NCBI GenBank assembly: GCA_036874045.1
Contig: CM072336.1
Location: 10,320,501 to 10,384,500 of the forward strand
Length of the DNA: 64,000 nucleotides
Origin: Cymodocea nodosa
Taxonomy: Eukaryota; Streptophyta; Magnoliopsida; Alismatales; Cymodoceaceae
Direction of reading: 5' to 3'
Shown here: positions 12,010-23,039 of the stretch, one piece after another
How positions within the stretch are numbered: the stretch's first letter is position 1
How the letters are laid out: every line of letters begins with the position of its first letter
Notes under the pieces: generated by a model
Database searches by the model: none
What the model saw: only the letters and a program-made list of their open reading frames with translations
What the model was told of the DNA's origin: nothing
Program-made: the position numbers and the translations under genes

Positions 12010-13417
12010 GACTCCCCCATCCTCCAATTAAAGGTAGCCTATAGTCGATCTCAAGCTCCTTTCACAAGAAACAAGGAAGCTCCCTTGTCATTTTGTCTAT
12101 TGAGTCCTCTACCTACACTAAAGACTTTGCCAAGTCTCTATAAGCTCCACTAAGAGCTCTACTAAGTCCTCCACCACTACCTCTACCACTACCACCATCA
12201 AATTCATTGATAACCACCATTGCCTTTATTGGATCTACTATTGTAGCTATCGAGTTGGCCAAGAACCACTACCTCTATCACCAAACTCCATCCATCCTAC
12301 TAAATTCCACCACCTACATCACTAGATCTCACCTAAAGACCCTAAAGCCCTTCCAAACCAAGTATACACCTATAAACTCTCATGCATGTGGTATTTCTAA
12401 AATGTTCGTTACACATTTATCTTAACACATCTTATACAAGCCTCATGTTGGATGGAAACTTGTCACGTCAGTTAAGTCATTTGACAATTGCACCCTAATT
12501 ACTTGGTAAGCATTACTAACTTATTTATGACCTCAAACCTTAAGACACAACGTTCATCCACTTTATAAATGAAAGGTCTACAACCTTCAACAATAAGCAA
12601 CCCTAAACCTACCAAAGGTTCATGGTAGTCTAACACATCTAACACTTAAAAATTCTTCTCTTGCATCCATGCATCTACCTACGGCAAAAGTTACTACAAG
12701 AAAGAAAATGAGAGTCTAACCATTTGCACTAAATTTCAATGACCCAACAATTCATGGAAAAGGGATACAACAAAAAATGATGTAAATACCAATATTTACA
12801 CTTTCAACAAAGATTAAAAAACAAAGTCGAAATTTTTGCTTGAGCCACCAAGCAAAGATGGCTATTCGCACGTGATCAAGAGCGTTTGAGAGATGTTAAT
12901 AATCCAATCCAGCTAGAGCATATATTTCATTATCATTTCAGAGATCACACATCGAAATGCATAATTTGGCATATTGTGAAGGGCTTTTTGTTACTGCACT
13001 GCATCAACACATTTATTTTGTGTTTCAAAAAAAAGCATTTATTTTCTTATTTTGCAAGACAAAATGGGAGGAATCTCATCCATACAAAACACCGACCAGC
13101 TAAACAAGCTTTATGTGTAGACTTTTTTATTTTTCAAGGGGTCTAGTAATTCTTGAACTAAAGTTGGAGAGAAAATAACTATATTTAACGAGATTGTCAA
13201 GGTCCTGCAACAGTGCCTGCCGGTCACACTTTTTTTTTTCGGATGTCAATAATTTTTCTTGGATAGTCTGCCGGTCAGTGTAACAAAAGCATAATTTTTA
13301 GCTCGGTTATTTCGATGTTCTTTTCATAATATCAAGCACATTTTTTAATAAGATAATTGAAACACGAAATACAAGAATTTCGTCTAGAAATACAATGGAA
13401 AAACTAAAGGAACGTTT

Positions 13418-13526
13418 ACTTGTATATCATTGTCAATTTAATAAATTACTTGCATACCCTTAAACGGTACTTGCATGTCATCAGAAAAACATTTGTCAAT
13501 GACATACAAGTAATGTAAGTATCAGT
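13418..13526. repeat. Small imperfect inverted repeat (MITE-like fold-back)
   Basis: CTTGTATATCATTGTCAA at 13418 pairs with TTGTCAATGACATACAAG at about 13494 (two mismatches), and the intervening DNA has further GTACTTGCATGTCATC-type pairs. Neither a target duplication nor a known MITE terminus is recognised. Confidence 0.45.
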
Positions 13527-13850
13527 GGTATACAAGTACTTCGATTTTTTTTTTGTGGCACTCTAAGTAAAAATTTCTAGGTTAACTGCTCCTTCCAAGT
13601 AATAGAATGTGAGTTGTAGAGACAGATCCGACAAGAACTGGCTTGTTCCCAGTAATTTCATCATCGAAAAACCATAAGAAAGCACTCCAATACTCTTCAT
13701 TTCTGGATGGCATTTGTAAAGAGTATCATCTTCAAATTTTCATGTGCTTGCTACTATTTTATGGTGATTATGAATAAAGAACGGAGAACACAACTTGGAA
13801 TAAAATACAAAAGTAATGTAACCTGTGGTAAAATTTGTCAACATAATGGG

Positions 13851-13887
13851 GTGTGTGTGTGTGTATGTAGAGAGAGAGAGAGAGAGA
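13851..13887 (+). repeat. Compound microsatellite (GT)n then (AG)n
   Basis: A (GT) tract of about eight units is followed by ATGT and an (AG) tract of about nine units. Confidence 0.95.
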
Positions 13888-14612
13888 AGTACATACATAC
13901 TCTGCTAAAACAAGACATTTGATCAAAAGCTCTAATGGTATTAAAACATGCAGGCCGTGTTAGGTACTTTATTTCCTTGTACTCATACTTTTATGATTTT
14001 TACTTTGTTTCTGTTAAAAAATCACTTTCTGGATCATTTTCAATGACATTATTTACCTTTTTTATTTTTTGGATGTTATTAATATTCTTTCCTAGTGTCA
14101 ATAAAACTATTGTTATGTGATTTTAATGTAGGAAAAATGTTGTCATATTTTAGTAAAATACATGCCACGATAAAAAAAGGACACTATGTATACGTGAGTA
14201 TGATTTTGTTTCATGGATGTTAACAAATGAAAGTTTGAACATGACCATGTTTGTGAGGGGACCACACCATGTGGTTTATCCAACACTACCAGCTTACATC
14301 AAACAAACAAAAGAGCTATGATAAATTCTTGCTTGGAACCTATTCATGAACAACCGAATTCAAAGCGACTCAATATTGTAAATTTTGCAATAGCATATAT
14401 CCGCTAGACAATTAGACAGAACTTGTGTTAATCTTGTATATTAATTTGTTTCTAATCACTCAAGGATAAATTTCATAAAAATGCTAATAGAATGCAACGA
14501 CATATGTGGATACACCAATTATCCAAAAGTAATAAAATTAGTTCCACTATCCCAGGTTTTCTACTTTTCTTTGTCTTGAGATTGGTCAATTCTGAAAACT
14601 CAAAGGTGCTTG

Positions 14613-14753
14613 ATTTTTTTTTAATTAAAGATCTCCAATCCATTTATGGTGCAAAGGCCCAAGAAAAAAAGAACTCACATTTGAAGGAACTAGGCCAAGA
14701 CCTCACTCAAAACAAGAAAAGCAATAAAACACGGAAAGCAAATCAAACACCCA
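14613..14753 (-). mobile_element. 3' end of an L1-type LINE, continuing at 19514
   Basis: The stretch reads on the minus strand into a poly-A tail, seen as a run of T at 14615-14623 on the plus strand. Its style (AACAAGAAAAGC, AGGCCCAAGAAAAAAAG) matches the LINE 3' UTR just right of the copia insertion at 19514. The two are separated by the copia element 14754-19513, whose target duplication (ACCCA left, TCCCA right) joins them. The link is inference from position. Confidence 0.5.
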
Positions 14754-14990
14754 TGTTGAGTGTGCTTCTGTAACTACCAATTTACGTGGGATTATGCATG
14801 TACACATGTTTGTAAACCATGTAAGCCATGTTCCCATGAGTGGGTGAGAGACGTGTGAGTGGTTAGTAGTAAGTATGGTCTTTAAATATGTAGCAAAAAT
14901 TGGGTAAAAGGAAATCTACTTTAGTTCTACATTTGGCAACTAGACTTCCCACTCCATTTTCATCTTGTTTTTTATTTTCAATTTGTAACA
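14754..14990 (+). repeat. 5' LTR of the copia element
   Basis: Begins TGTTGAGTGTGCTTCTG and ends CAATTTGTAACA, right before the primer site TCTGGTATCAAAGC. It is 237 bp long. Confidence 0.88.
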
Positions 14991-15044
14991 TCTGGTATCA
15001 AAGCTTTCATCTTGGATGACCTATAGGCAATTTTGCAGTGTTAT

Positions 15045-15980
15045 AATGGAGGCAGAAATCAGTTTTAATCAACTGGCACCACCTATCTTTGATGGTGAGA
15101 ATTATGAGCATTGGATAATCCAAATGAAAGCTAGAGGCCTTAGATCTCTAGAAAGTTATTGAAGATGATTATAAAGTTCTACCACTCCCAAATAATACAA
15201 CTATGGTTCAAGACAAAAGCCACAAGGAGAAAAGAGAAAAGAACAAGGAAGTCAAAGGCAAAAGCATGTTTGTTTACTATTGTGTCACTATGTGTCTTCA
15301 CAAGAATCATGTCCCTCAAATCTGCTAAAGATGTGTGAGACTATTTTTAGGAGTATGCTGGTGATAAAAGAATCAAAGGCACGAAGGTGTTGAACCTGAT
15401 TAGGCAATTTGAGTTGGTAAAGATGAAATAAACTGAGAGCATAAAGGAGTACTTAAATAAACTCCTCTCTATTGTCAACAAGGTAAGGCTGCTAGGTATT
15501 GAATTTTTAGATTCAAGAATCATTGAAAAGATTCTTGTCATAGTCCTTGAAAAATATGAGGCATTGATAACAACTCTGGAAAATACAAAGAATTTATCAA
15601 AAATAACTTTGGTAAAATTGCTCGATACTTTGAGAGCACAAGAGCAACAGAGGATGATACATCAAAATGGCAGCATTGAAGATGTATTGTAGGCCAAAAA
15701 CTTAGTTGACAAAAACGAAAAAAAGAAGATACACAAGAACCAAGAGGACTAAAGAGGAAACCAGGAAGGGTCATCCACAAAATCATAGAAGAAAATTTTC
15801 CTCGATATAAGCATTGTGGTAAAAAAGGTCATCCTCCCTTCAAATGTTGAAGAAGACCAAATGCCAAGTACACCAAATGCAACCAAACTGGGCATGAAGC
15901 AGTCATCTGCAAAGCCAAATTCCAAAACAAGGAAGGAGGGACTCAGGAAAATGAAACAGATCAAGAGGAAGACCAATTGT
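15045..15980 (+). pseudogene. Copia gag with zinc knuckles, broken
   Basis: The ATG at 15045 opens MEAEISFNQLAPPIFDGENY followed by EHWIIQMKARGL, the standard start of copia gag (proline, FDG-NY, W). A stop follows within 40 codons and frames shift. Near 15800 two nucleic-acid-binding knuckles read YKHCGKKGHPPFKC and YTKCNQTGHEAVIC. In both, the first Cys of the CCHC pattern is Tyr, which would abolish zinc binding. Confidence 0.78.
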
Positions 15981-16014
15981 TCATGACCTTAGTTGGTGTA
16001 AATGAGAAGAGTAC

Positions 16015-16340
16015 AAAAAATTGATTGATGGATAGTAGTTGCACACATCATATGACCAATGACAAAGAATTCTTTGTTGAACTGAATCCAACACATTCAA
16101 TAAAAGTAATGATTGGGAATGATAATTACATTTCAGCTGAAGGAAGATGTACTATAATGCTCTCTACGAGTTAGGTAATCACCTTATTTCTGATGTGCTT
16201 TATGTACCTCACATTAATCAAAATCTGTTAAGTGTTGGACAGTTAGTACAAAAGAAGTGCAAAATGGTCTTTGAAGATCATCATTGCTGTATTTTTAATC
16301 TAGAAGGTAGAAAATTGATGGTGGGAGAAGTTTTCAGTTA
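16015..16340 (+). pseudogene. Copia protease region
   Basis: The text LMDSSCTHHMTNDKEFF matches the copia aspartic protease start, normally D-S-G-C/A-x-x-HM. The Gly of the DSG active site is Ser here. Downstream text DVLYVPHINQNLLSVGQLVQ is the usual protease C-terminal part, in a frame open from 16147 to 16341. Confidence 0.75.
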
Positions 16341-16389
16341 AACCTACAAAACGGTAAATGTGCTGCATTTGACCCTATGAAACAGTTAT

Positions 16390-17250
16390 TACTGATGTGT
16401 GGCATAATTGTTTAGGCCATTGTCACCTAGATTGGACACTGAAATTAAAATCCAACAATTTGGTTCAAGGGTTGCTTAACCTTGCCAAAACTCTACCAAA
16501 CTGTAATACTTGTCATTTAGGTAAGTTGTGTAAAAAGTTCTCTTTATTGGCAATGAGGTCTGAAACCAAACTTCAACTAGGCATTTAGATGTTATAGGAC
16601 TAATAAGTGTAGCTTCATTAAATGGAAGTATATACTATATACTTTTTATTGATGACTACACAAGAATGTGTTAGATTTATTTTTAAAATTCAGATCAGAA
16701 GTACCTGAGATTTTCAAAGTTTGAAGAATCTTATTGAAAATCAAAGTGATTGCAAAATCAAGGCAATTAGAACTAATAATGATGGAGAATACACTGGTAG
16801 AAATTTCAACAATATTTGCAGAGAATTTGAAATTGAGCATCAATTGAAAACACCCTATACACCACAGTAAAATGAAGTGAAAGAAAAAATCAATCAATTA
16901 TGAAGATAACTAGATGCATGTTAGCTGAAAAGTATCTCTCCAAAACATGTTAGCTAGAAGCCTCAAATACTGCAGTATATCTGCAAAACAAATTATCTAC
17001 AAAAGTTCTAAACAACACTCCTTTTGAAGCCCGGTATGGTTTCAAACCCTCTTTAAATTATCTGAAGGTGTTTGGGTGTATTTGTTATACACGTGTTCCA
17101 TACTCAAAATGTGTCAAGTTAGATTAGAAGGCTACTGTAGACATCTTTGTAGGATATACGTTGACCACCCAAAATTATCAAGTGTATCTACCTTCTTCTG
17201 ATAGAGTAATTATCTCTAGAGATTAAATTTTTGAAGATGATTACTGGAAG
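16390..17250 (+). pseudogene. Copia integrase region
   Basis: The GAG-pre-integrase segment reads WHNCLGHCHLDW with two Cys at NCNTCHLG, the HHCC zinc site. The catalytic core begins RHLDVIGLISVASLNG (first Asp kept). The second catalytic position reads RTNNDGEYTG where RTDNGGEF is usual, so the second Asp is Asn. The third, VKEKINQ, keeps Glu. Many stops interrupt the frame. Confidence 0.75.
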
Positions 17251-17508
17251 TGAAATGCGCAGTAAGAAGGGCCCTTACCGATTCAATCAATACCATTTCA
17301 GATTCAAGAGGAGGATATGAATAAACATATTGCTCAAAAACAATTGTAGCTACCTGAAATTGAAGACTACACAGAACTGTTAGATGTTGACCATACACCC
17401 ATAAGAGGTACCAGATCCTCCTCTAAAATATATCACAGATCAAATCTTACAATTTATGAACCTCAAAGAATAGGGCAGACCTCAAATGATCCACATTAGA
17501 GGAAAGTC

Positions 17509-18457
17509 ATGGAAGAAGAGATAGCCACCATACAAAAAAATAATACTTGGACATTAATTCAATGTTCAACTGGAAAGAAGGTGATTGGAATGAAGTGGGT
17601 TTTTAGACTCAAATTAAATCTTGATTGCTCAATTCATAGGCATAAAGCTCGATTGGTAGTGAAGGGACATGCACAGGAGGTTAGTGTGGATTATTTTGAC
17701 ATTTGCTTCAGTTGCAAGGCTTGATACAAGTTGCTTCTTTCTATTGCAACACAAATAGGCTAGAAAATACATCACCTTGATGTTAAATCAGCATTTTTAA
17801 ATGGTAAGCTACTTGAAGAAGTTTATGTTGATCAACCTATTAGTTTTGAGGTCCCAAGTGAATCTATAAAAGTGTACAAGTTAAACAAAGCTCTCTATGA
17901 CTTCAAACAAGCACTTCAAGCCTTGTATGGTAAAATGGACTCACTTGTTGAGCATGGGTTTCAAAAGTAGTCTTTCTGAGGCTACCTTGTATGTGAAGGA
18001 TATAAAAAGAAAGTTGCTAATAATATCTCTTTATGTGGATGATCTATTGATCACTAACAATTGTGACCAACAGATAATGTTGTTAAAAAGTCAAATGCTG
18101 CAGTTATTTAAGATGACTGATTTGGGGTTAATGTCATACTTCTTGGGGCTGGAGGTTCAACAAGGTGATGGTAAGGTCTTCCTCTCACAAAGGAAGTATG
18201 CAATGGAGATCCTTCAAAGATTTAATATAAAGGATTGCAAATTCGTAAGCATGCCATTAAATTACAAGGAGAAGTTTAGTGCAAAAGATGAGAGTAGTGC
18301 GGTAGATGAGCACTACTATAGAAGTTTAGTAAGGTGTCTAATGTATCTAACGACAACTAAACCAGATATCTCATACTCAGTGGACTTGTTATCTTGCTTC
18401 ATGCACTGTGCTAAGAAGACTCATTTGCAAGCTACAAAGAGTCCACAGATATGTTAA
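17509..18457 (+). pseudogene. Copia reverse transcriptase
   Basis: It starts MEEEIATIQKNNTWTLI, the usual copia RT opening, followed by GMKWVFRLK and KARLVVKGHAQ. The HLDVKSAFLNG block and the catalytic SLYVDDLLIT block are present, so both metal-binding sites are kept. The part from 17897 to 18457 is one open frame of 186 codons including QLFKMTDLGLMSYFLGLEVQ. Stops and a shift near 17725-17900 break the gene. Confidence 0.85.
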
Positions 18458-18589
18458 AGTCAACTTTGTAAAGTCAAATTATTCTAAATTTCTGATAGTG
18501 ATTTGGATGACTCACTTGATGACTTTCATAGTACATCAGGATATTGTTTTAGTTTTGAATCAGGTATTTTCTCTTGGTGCTCAAAGAAA

Positions 18590-18946
18590 CAGGAATTGGT
18601 GACCCAATCTACAGCAGAAGCTAAGATCATTGCTACAAATTCTATTGTAAATCAAGTTGTGTGATTGAGGAAGATTTTAAGAGGCCTACCCCTAGGTCAA
18701 GAAGATGGAACTGAATTGTTTATGGATAATCAAGCTACAATAGTCATTTCACAATATTCAGTATTCCATAGGAGATCCAAACATTTTAATATTAAACATT
18801 ATAAACTAAGAGAAATGCAAAATAATGGTGAAGTAATGCTGTCCTCTTGCAGATCTGAAGATCAACTAATGGACATCTTTACCAAGCCACTACCAGTAAG
18901 CAGATTTGAAGACTTGAGAAGTCAGATTAGTGTTAGCAGTCCCTAA
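18590..18946 (+). pseudogene. Copia RNase H
   Basis: After TQSTAEAKIIAT the text reads LRKILRGLPLG, ELFMDNQATIVIS and KHFNIKHYKLRE, ending QLMDIFTKPLPVSRFEDLR. These are the standard C-terminal blocks of copia RNase H; the last Asp block (MDNQATI) is kept. A stop lies near 18664. Confidence 0.82.
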
Positions 18947-18956
18947 AAGCAAGCAG

Positions 18957-19513
18957 TGTTGAATGTGCTTCTGCAACTGCCAATTTATATGAGATTATGC
19001 ATGTACACATGTTTGTAGACCATGTAAGCCATGTTCTCATGACTGGGTGAAAGACGTGTGAGTGGTCTTTTTTTCTTTTTTTTTGCTGGAATTCAAACCT
19101 AGAAGAGCTTAAAATTTATTAAATAATGATCATGTACGTACCTAGATAATGAGAAAATTTCTTGAAAAAAAAATGGAGAAATTGGTGCATTGTTGTCACT
19201 TGAATTGGTAGAAGACGACCAATCGTTGCACCCCTAGTGGTAATGATTTTAAAATGAAATCTGCTTCATTTTACTTTTCTTTTACACACAATTTCTACTA
19301 CATATTTAAAGACCACATCTACAACTAACCACTCACACGTCTCTATTCAAGGAGAAATTGTAGGTGTGGTCTTTAAATATGTAGCAGAAATTGTGTAAAA
19401 AAAAAGTAAAATGAAACAGATTTCCAGTGTTTTGGAAAATCCACCTTAGTTCTATGTTTGGCAACCAGACTTCCCTCTCCATTTTCATCTTGTTTTCTTT
19501 TCAATTTTTAACA
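18957..19513 (+). repeat. 3' LTR of the copia element, rearranged
   Basis: The first part (18957 to about 19064) and last part (about 19356-19513) match the 5' LTR. The middle holds about 190 bases of foreign DNA starting with a T-rich run, then an inverted copy of LTR sequence (19256-19345) that can pair with 19353-19430. The LTR is therefore more than twice its original length and contains a strong hairpin. Confidence 0.8.
19065..19255 (-). mobile_element. Foreign insert with A-rich tail inside the 3' LTR
   Basis: Read on the minus strand the insert ends GAATTCCAGC followed by an A-rich run, like a small retroposed sequence. GGTTTGAATTCC near its end resembles a Pol III B box, but no A box lies at the right distance, so a SINE is not supported. 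Confidence 0.35.
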
Positions 19514-19849
19514 TCCCAAAACAAAAATTGGACCGAAACAAATCAACACAGATCACCAAGGGTGGAAAAGTTGGAAGCTTGTAACAAATCAAACCAGTCA
19601 TCCAGAACGAAAGGAGTGGGCTACTGGGAAAAGAAATGGAAAACCAAAACAGACCAACATGGGCCACCAAGGAACCACTGAAAGACCATGAAGGGCAATC
19701 AGAAACCCGAAGCTTAGCAGACCAGTCATCCAAATCAAAGTACGAACTATCATAAGGAGCTGAGGTCACCAAAGAGGAGAGAGCTAAAGAGACCTTCCCA
19801 AAAGAATCTAAACCAATCAAACATGAAGATGATGGACACCACACTCATT

Positions 19850-20375
19850 AACCTTCAGTGCAGCCAAAGGAGCTTCAGGGAGTTTAGATCTCAAGCTAAA
19901 GAACTTGTACCCTTTAAACTCAATAGCTTCGTTTGTTAAAGCATCTGCAACCCCATTACATACCTGAAATACATGGTTGATAGTGTGAGACCTACTAGCC
20001 AAATCAAGGAGAGAATTCCAAAAAGGAATGTCATGCCAACAACAACAATCACCCAAGGCCAGCATGTCTTTAACAGTCAAGGAATCTATTTCAATTACAA
20101 TCAGACTAAGGTTGAGATCAAGGGTCAAACATAACAACAGGCCAACCTATATTGCCCTTAATTCAACAGCAGTGACCATAAGATCAGAATAAAATGAGAG
20201 AAGGCTCCAATGAACACACCTTTGCAATCACGAATAATACCACCCCCTCTAGCAACGAAAAGGCCCCATCAGAATTGAGCTTGAAACAACCCTCCTCCAG
20301 AGGGTACCAGTTGAACCATCTAAAGCTATGACAACCAACGAACAAGTGCTTCAAATTTAACTTAAAAAGCACCAC
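19850..20375 (-). pseudogene. LINE RNase H domain
   Basis: WYPLEEGCFKLNSDGAF carries the first catalytic Asp, VTAVELRAI the Glu, VIEIDSLTV the second Asp, and CNGVADALTNEAI the last Asp, so the active-site set is complete by eye. One frameshift between 20184 and 20137 separates the two halves. Confidence 0.82.
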
Positions 20376-20381
20376 AAAGTC

Positions 20382-20798
20382 CTATTGAGTTCTACATTTG
20401 GGAAGAGAAAATTTGTGTATCATATCATGGATGCCAATAAGAGCTCTCCTCAGAACATTAGAAAAGGACCATTTCTCATTGCCTATGATAATACTGTAAT
20501 GCTCTTTCCAAGTCTCCCACAGTATATAACCTGCACATACCTTGAGAAGGTAAGGTCTCAACCTTTTTGAATTGTGTTGAAAACACCACACAAGGACATT
20601 TCTCCACTCATCGTTGTTTTGGCAATTCAGACTGAAAATCCAACTACACCATATCCTGGCCAGTGTGGCCCATTCACCTTCAAAGAAAAGGTAATCTATA
20701 GAATCAAGATTCCTAAAATTTCTGCAATAAGCACACATAGAGGCAAAATAGATACCCTTCCTCGTCAGATTAGTCTCCACAGGCAGACCGTTGTGCAT
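20382..20798 (-). pseudogene. LINE zinc-binding RT C-terminal domain (zf-RVT)
   Basis: The open frame of about 138 codons reads GLPVETNLTRKGI, then MCAYCRNFRN and IDYLFFEGEWA, ending with a Trp-rich helix region. This is the standard plant L1 domain between RT and RNase H; the usual CxxC is kept at CAYC, while the downstream His is Tyr (DYLFF for DHLFF). Confidence 0.8.
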
Positions 20799-21299
20799 GA
20801 CTTTCTAGAGAAAAAATTGATGCTAAGTGGCAGGCCGCTCATCCAAATATTCCTATGCCAGCTCTTGACTTCAACCTTTCACCCAGTGGCCTCCAAAGCC
20901 GACAACTATTAATATACCACTTTTATTCCACAACCAGATGAAGGTGTTAGGACCCAGCTGAATATTCAATAAGGCTCTCTAAATTTCCACAGTCAGCTAC
21001 TCATCCAAAACAAACATTCCCTAGAATGTAAGGGTTATGGACATAATCTTTCACAGAAAGCTGAGCCAAAGTAGGAGCCGAAGTGATCCGGTCAGCAAGG
21101 ATACCACCAGTTAACTAATTGTCACACCAGAAAATGATGTTACCAGTGCCTTTGATCCATCTGATATTATCCTTAACTTTCTGCTAGGCAAGACAAAGAT
21201 TCTTGATTCTAGTTGGAATCTTACTAGAACAATAATCTTCATTAACCATCCCATGCATATCGCACATATACTTGGCCCAAATAGAATCATTAAATTGAA

Positions 21300-23038
21300 T
21301 CTCCAAGCCATCTACATTCTAAGAGCACACAACTTCCAAACGATCAAGGATTCCTAATCCCCCTTCCTCAGTTTTGTAGCTTTGTCCCAACTAATCCACC
21401 GCATCTTGGAATGGTCCTTATCACCACCCCCAAAGGAATCTGGACAAAATATTTTCAATTCTATCAAGAACAACTTGAAGAACATCAAAAATGCTCATAA
21501 CATGTATAGGAATGCTAGAGAAGACATGCTTAATGAGAGACCCTCCCACCTTAGTTGAGAAGATGGCCTTTCCACCTGGCTAGCTTATTCTAAATTTTGC
21601 CAATAAGTTCACAAAAGTAAGCAGTTTTGGATCAGTCTTTGAAAACATGACAACCAAGACACTTAAAAGGGAGAGAACCTTGCTAAAAACTAATGATGTT
21701 TCTGATAAGATTGCATCTGAAAATGGGGGTGTTCTTCTCCATAAGGAAAAAAATCTTCCTCTTGTTTATTCTGTGTCCAAGCTCTTGCAATAAACTTCTA
21801 AAAAATTCATAGCTTTACTAATGAATTGTTTCTTGTTGTTTAAGAAAAGAGTATCATCAACAAACAGTAAGTAGGAAATGAGCCTGCCTAGTACTCCCGA
21901 GGAGAAAGGGACCACCTGATTAGAGTTTACAAGGTTGTTCAGGCCTCTACAAAGCACTTCCTCAACAAGAATAAATAAACTCAGTGAAATTGGATCTCCT
22001 AGGCACAGTCTTTTAGATATCATGAAGAAAAAAAGGGAGAGCCATCAATCAAGACTGCAATATTATTAGCCTCCACACAACCTTTGATGAGATTGATCTA
22101 TTGTTCAAAAAAGCCAAACCAATGGAGAACCTCAAAGAGGAATGGTCATTCCAATCTATTATATGCTTTTTCCATATCCAAATTCATAATCAAATTTCCC
22201 CCATGGCCACCTTTATCTAATCATACAACAAGGTCTTGGACCAAATAGTAGCCAACTTGTTGGTTAAAATTTTGATAAGAATCATTTAGACAACATTGCA
22301 AAGGCTAATGGGGCAGAATTACAAAGAGTCACTAGGCATATCTTTCTTCAGAACAAAGGCTAGAAAAGTAGTCTTCCAACCCTTATTAAGAAGTCTCCTA
22401 TTGAAGATGGCTGAAATTGCATCTAAAATGTCTCCACGAACAACATCCCAAGCCCGCTTGAAGAATTCAACTGTAAAACCATCCAGGCCTAGAGCATGAT
22501 TTCCATCCAAAGACTTGAGGGCTTCCAACATCTCCTCCCTTCTACGTAAAGAGCATAGAGCACCATTATCATTATCATTAAGCAGCATGGTTATGACCTC
22601 CAAAATCCTTTCATCAATAGAACAACCTTCCAAGCACAAAATGTTGGAAAAGAAAGATTTAGCATGGCCACGAAGCCTCGCCAAAGAGCCATTGAAATCA
22701 GCATTGTTCAGCATGTTAGCATAAGGATCACTTCCATGAATTTAGATAACAGTATTAAAAAATTTGGTGTTACTGTCCCCTTCCTTGAGCCACTTGATAC
22801 ATACCTTTTGAGCAAGAAAATTCTCTATATGCTTACAAGCCATCACAAGATCATTTTTCAAACAATTGAGCACCTTAAGGGAAGAAGGATCACCAAAATG
22901 CAGAACCAACCTGTCCAAAGCTGAAATTCTAGAAGATATGGAATCATGATTAGAATCTACATTACCAAAGCACTTTTTGTTCCAATTGTTAAGCACTTTC
23001 TTGAGAGCCTTCAGCCTACCACTAACCCGAAAGACCAA
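21300..23038 (-). pseudogene. LINE reverse transcriptase
   Basis: The linker ends KWLKEGDSNTKFFNTVI, the usual lead-in. The first RT block reads LKSLDGNHALGLDGFTVEFF (canonical PGPDGF replaced by ALGLDGF). The catalytic block at about 21850 reads LLFVDDTLF, keeping both Asp. The frame is broken between 22319 and 22023 and again left of 21766. Confidence 0.82.
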
Positions 23039-23039
23039 G

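Larger units (their letters stand above)
9601..12700 (+). repeat. Candidate long gypsy-type LTR with internal repeats and a TATA box
   Basis: This 3-kb stretch has higher C content than its surroundings and no coding domain. It shows features typical of a long plant LTR: short imperfect repeats such as CATGTCA/TGACATG around 9700-11040, a run of GATCTAATGGTCAAGAT-like units at 11090-11490, a 68-bp tandem repeat at 11761-11940, and a TATA box at 12003 followed by a pyrimidine-rich start region. LTR ends and a second copy were not found, so the boundaries are approximate. Confidence 0.35.
12701..14612. other. Low-complexity intergenic stretch without supportable gene
   Basis: No exon-like or transposon-like coding frame is evident. 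It contains a fold-back near 13418-13511 and a dinucleotide repeat at 13851-13887, listed separately. Confidence 0.5.
14754..19513 (+). mobile_element. Ty1/copia retrotransposon, 4.76 kb, inactive
   Basis: The element has a 5' LTR (14754-14990), a primer site TGGTATCAAAGCTTTC at 14993, gag, protease, integrase, reverse transcriptase and RNase H in copia order, and a 3' LTR (18957-19513) enlarged by a rearrangement. Flanks ACCCA and TCCCA are a near-perfect 5-bp target duplication. LTRs differ at about one base in ten over the first 108 bases, so the insertion is old. All genes carry stops. It sits inside the 3' part of the LINE at 14613-24300. Confidence 0.88.

Noticed and set aside
15347-15976. 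Three minus-strand frames of 64-82 codons
   Set aside because: Shadows of the plus-strand copia gag, whose zinc knuckles are clear.
19065-19255. SINE reading of the insert in the copia 3' LTR
   Set aside because: A B-box-like GGTTTGAATTCC and an A-rich tail are present, but no A box lies at the right distance.
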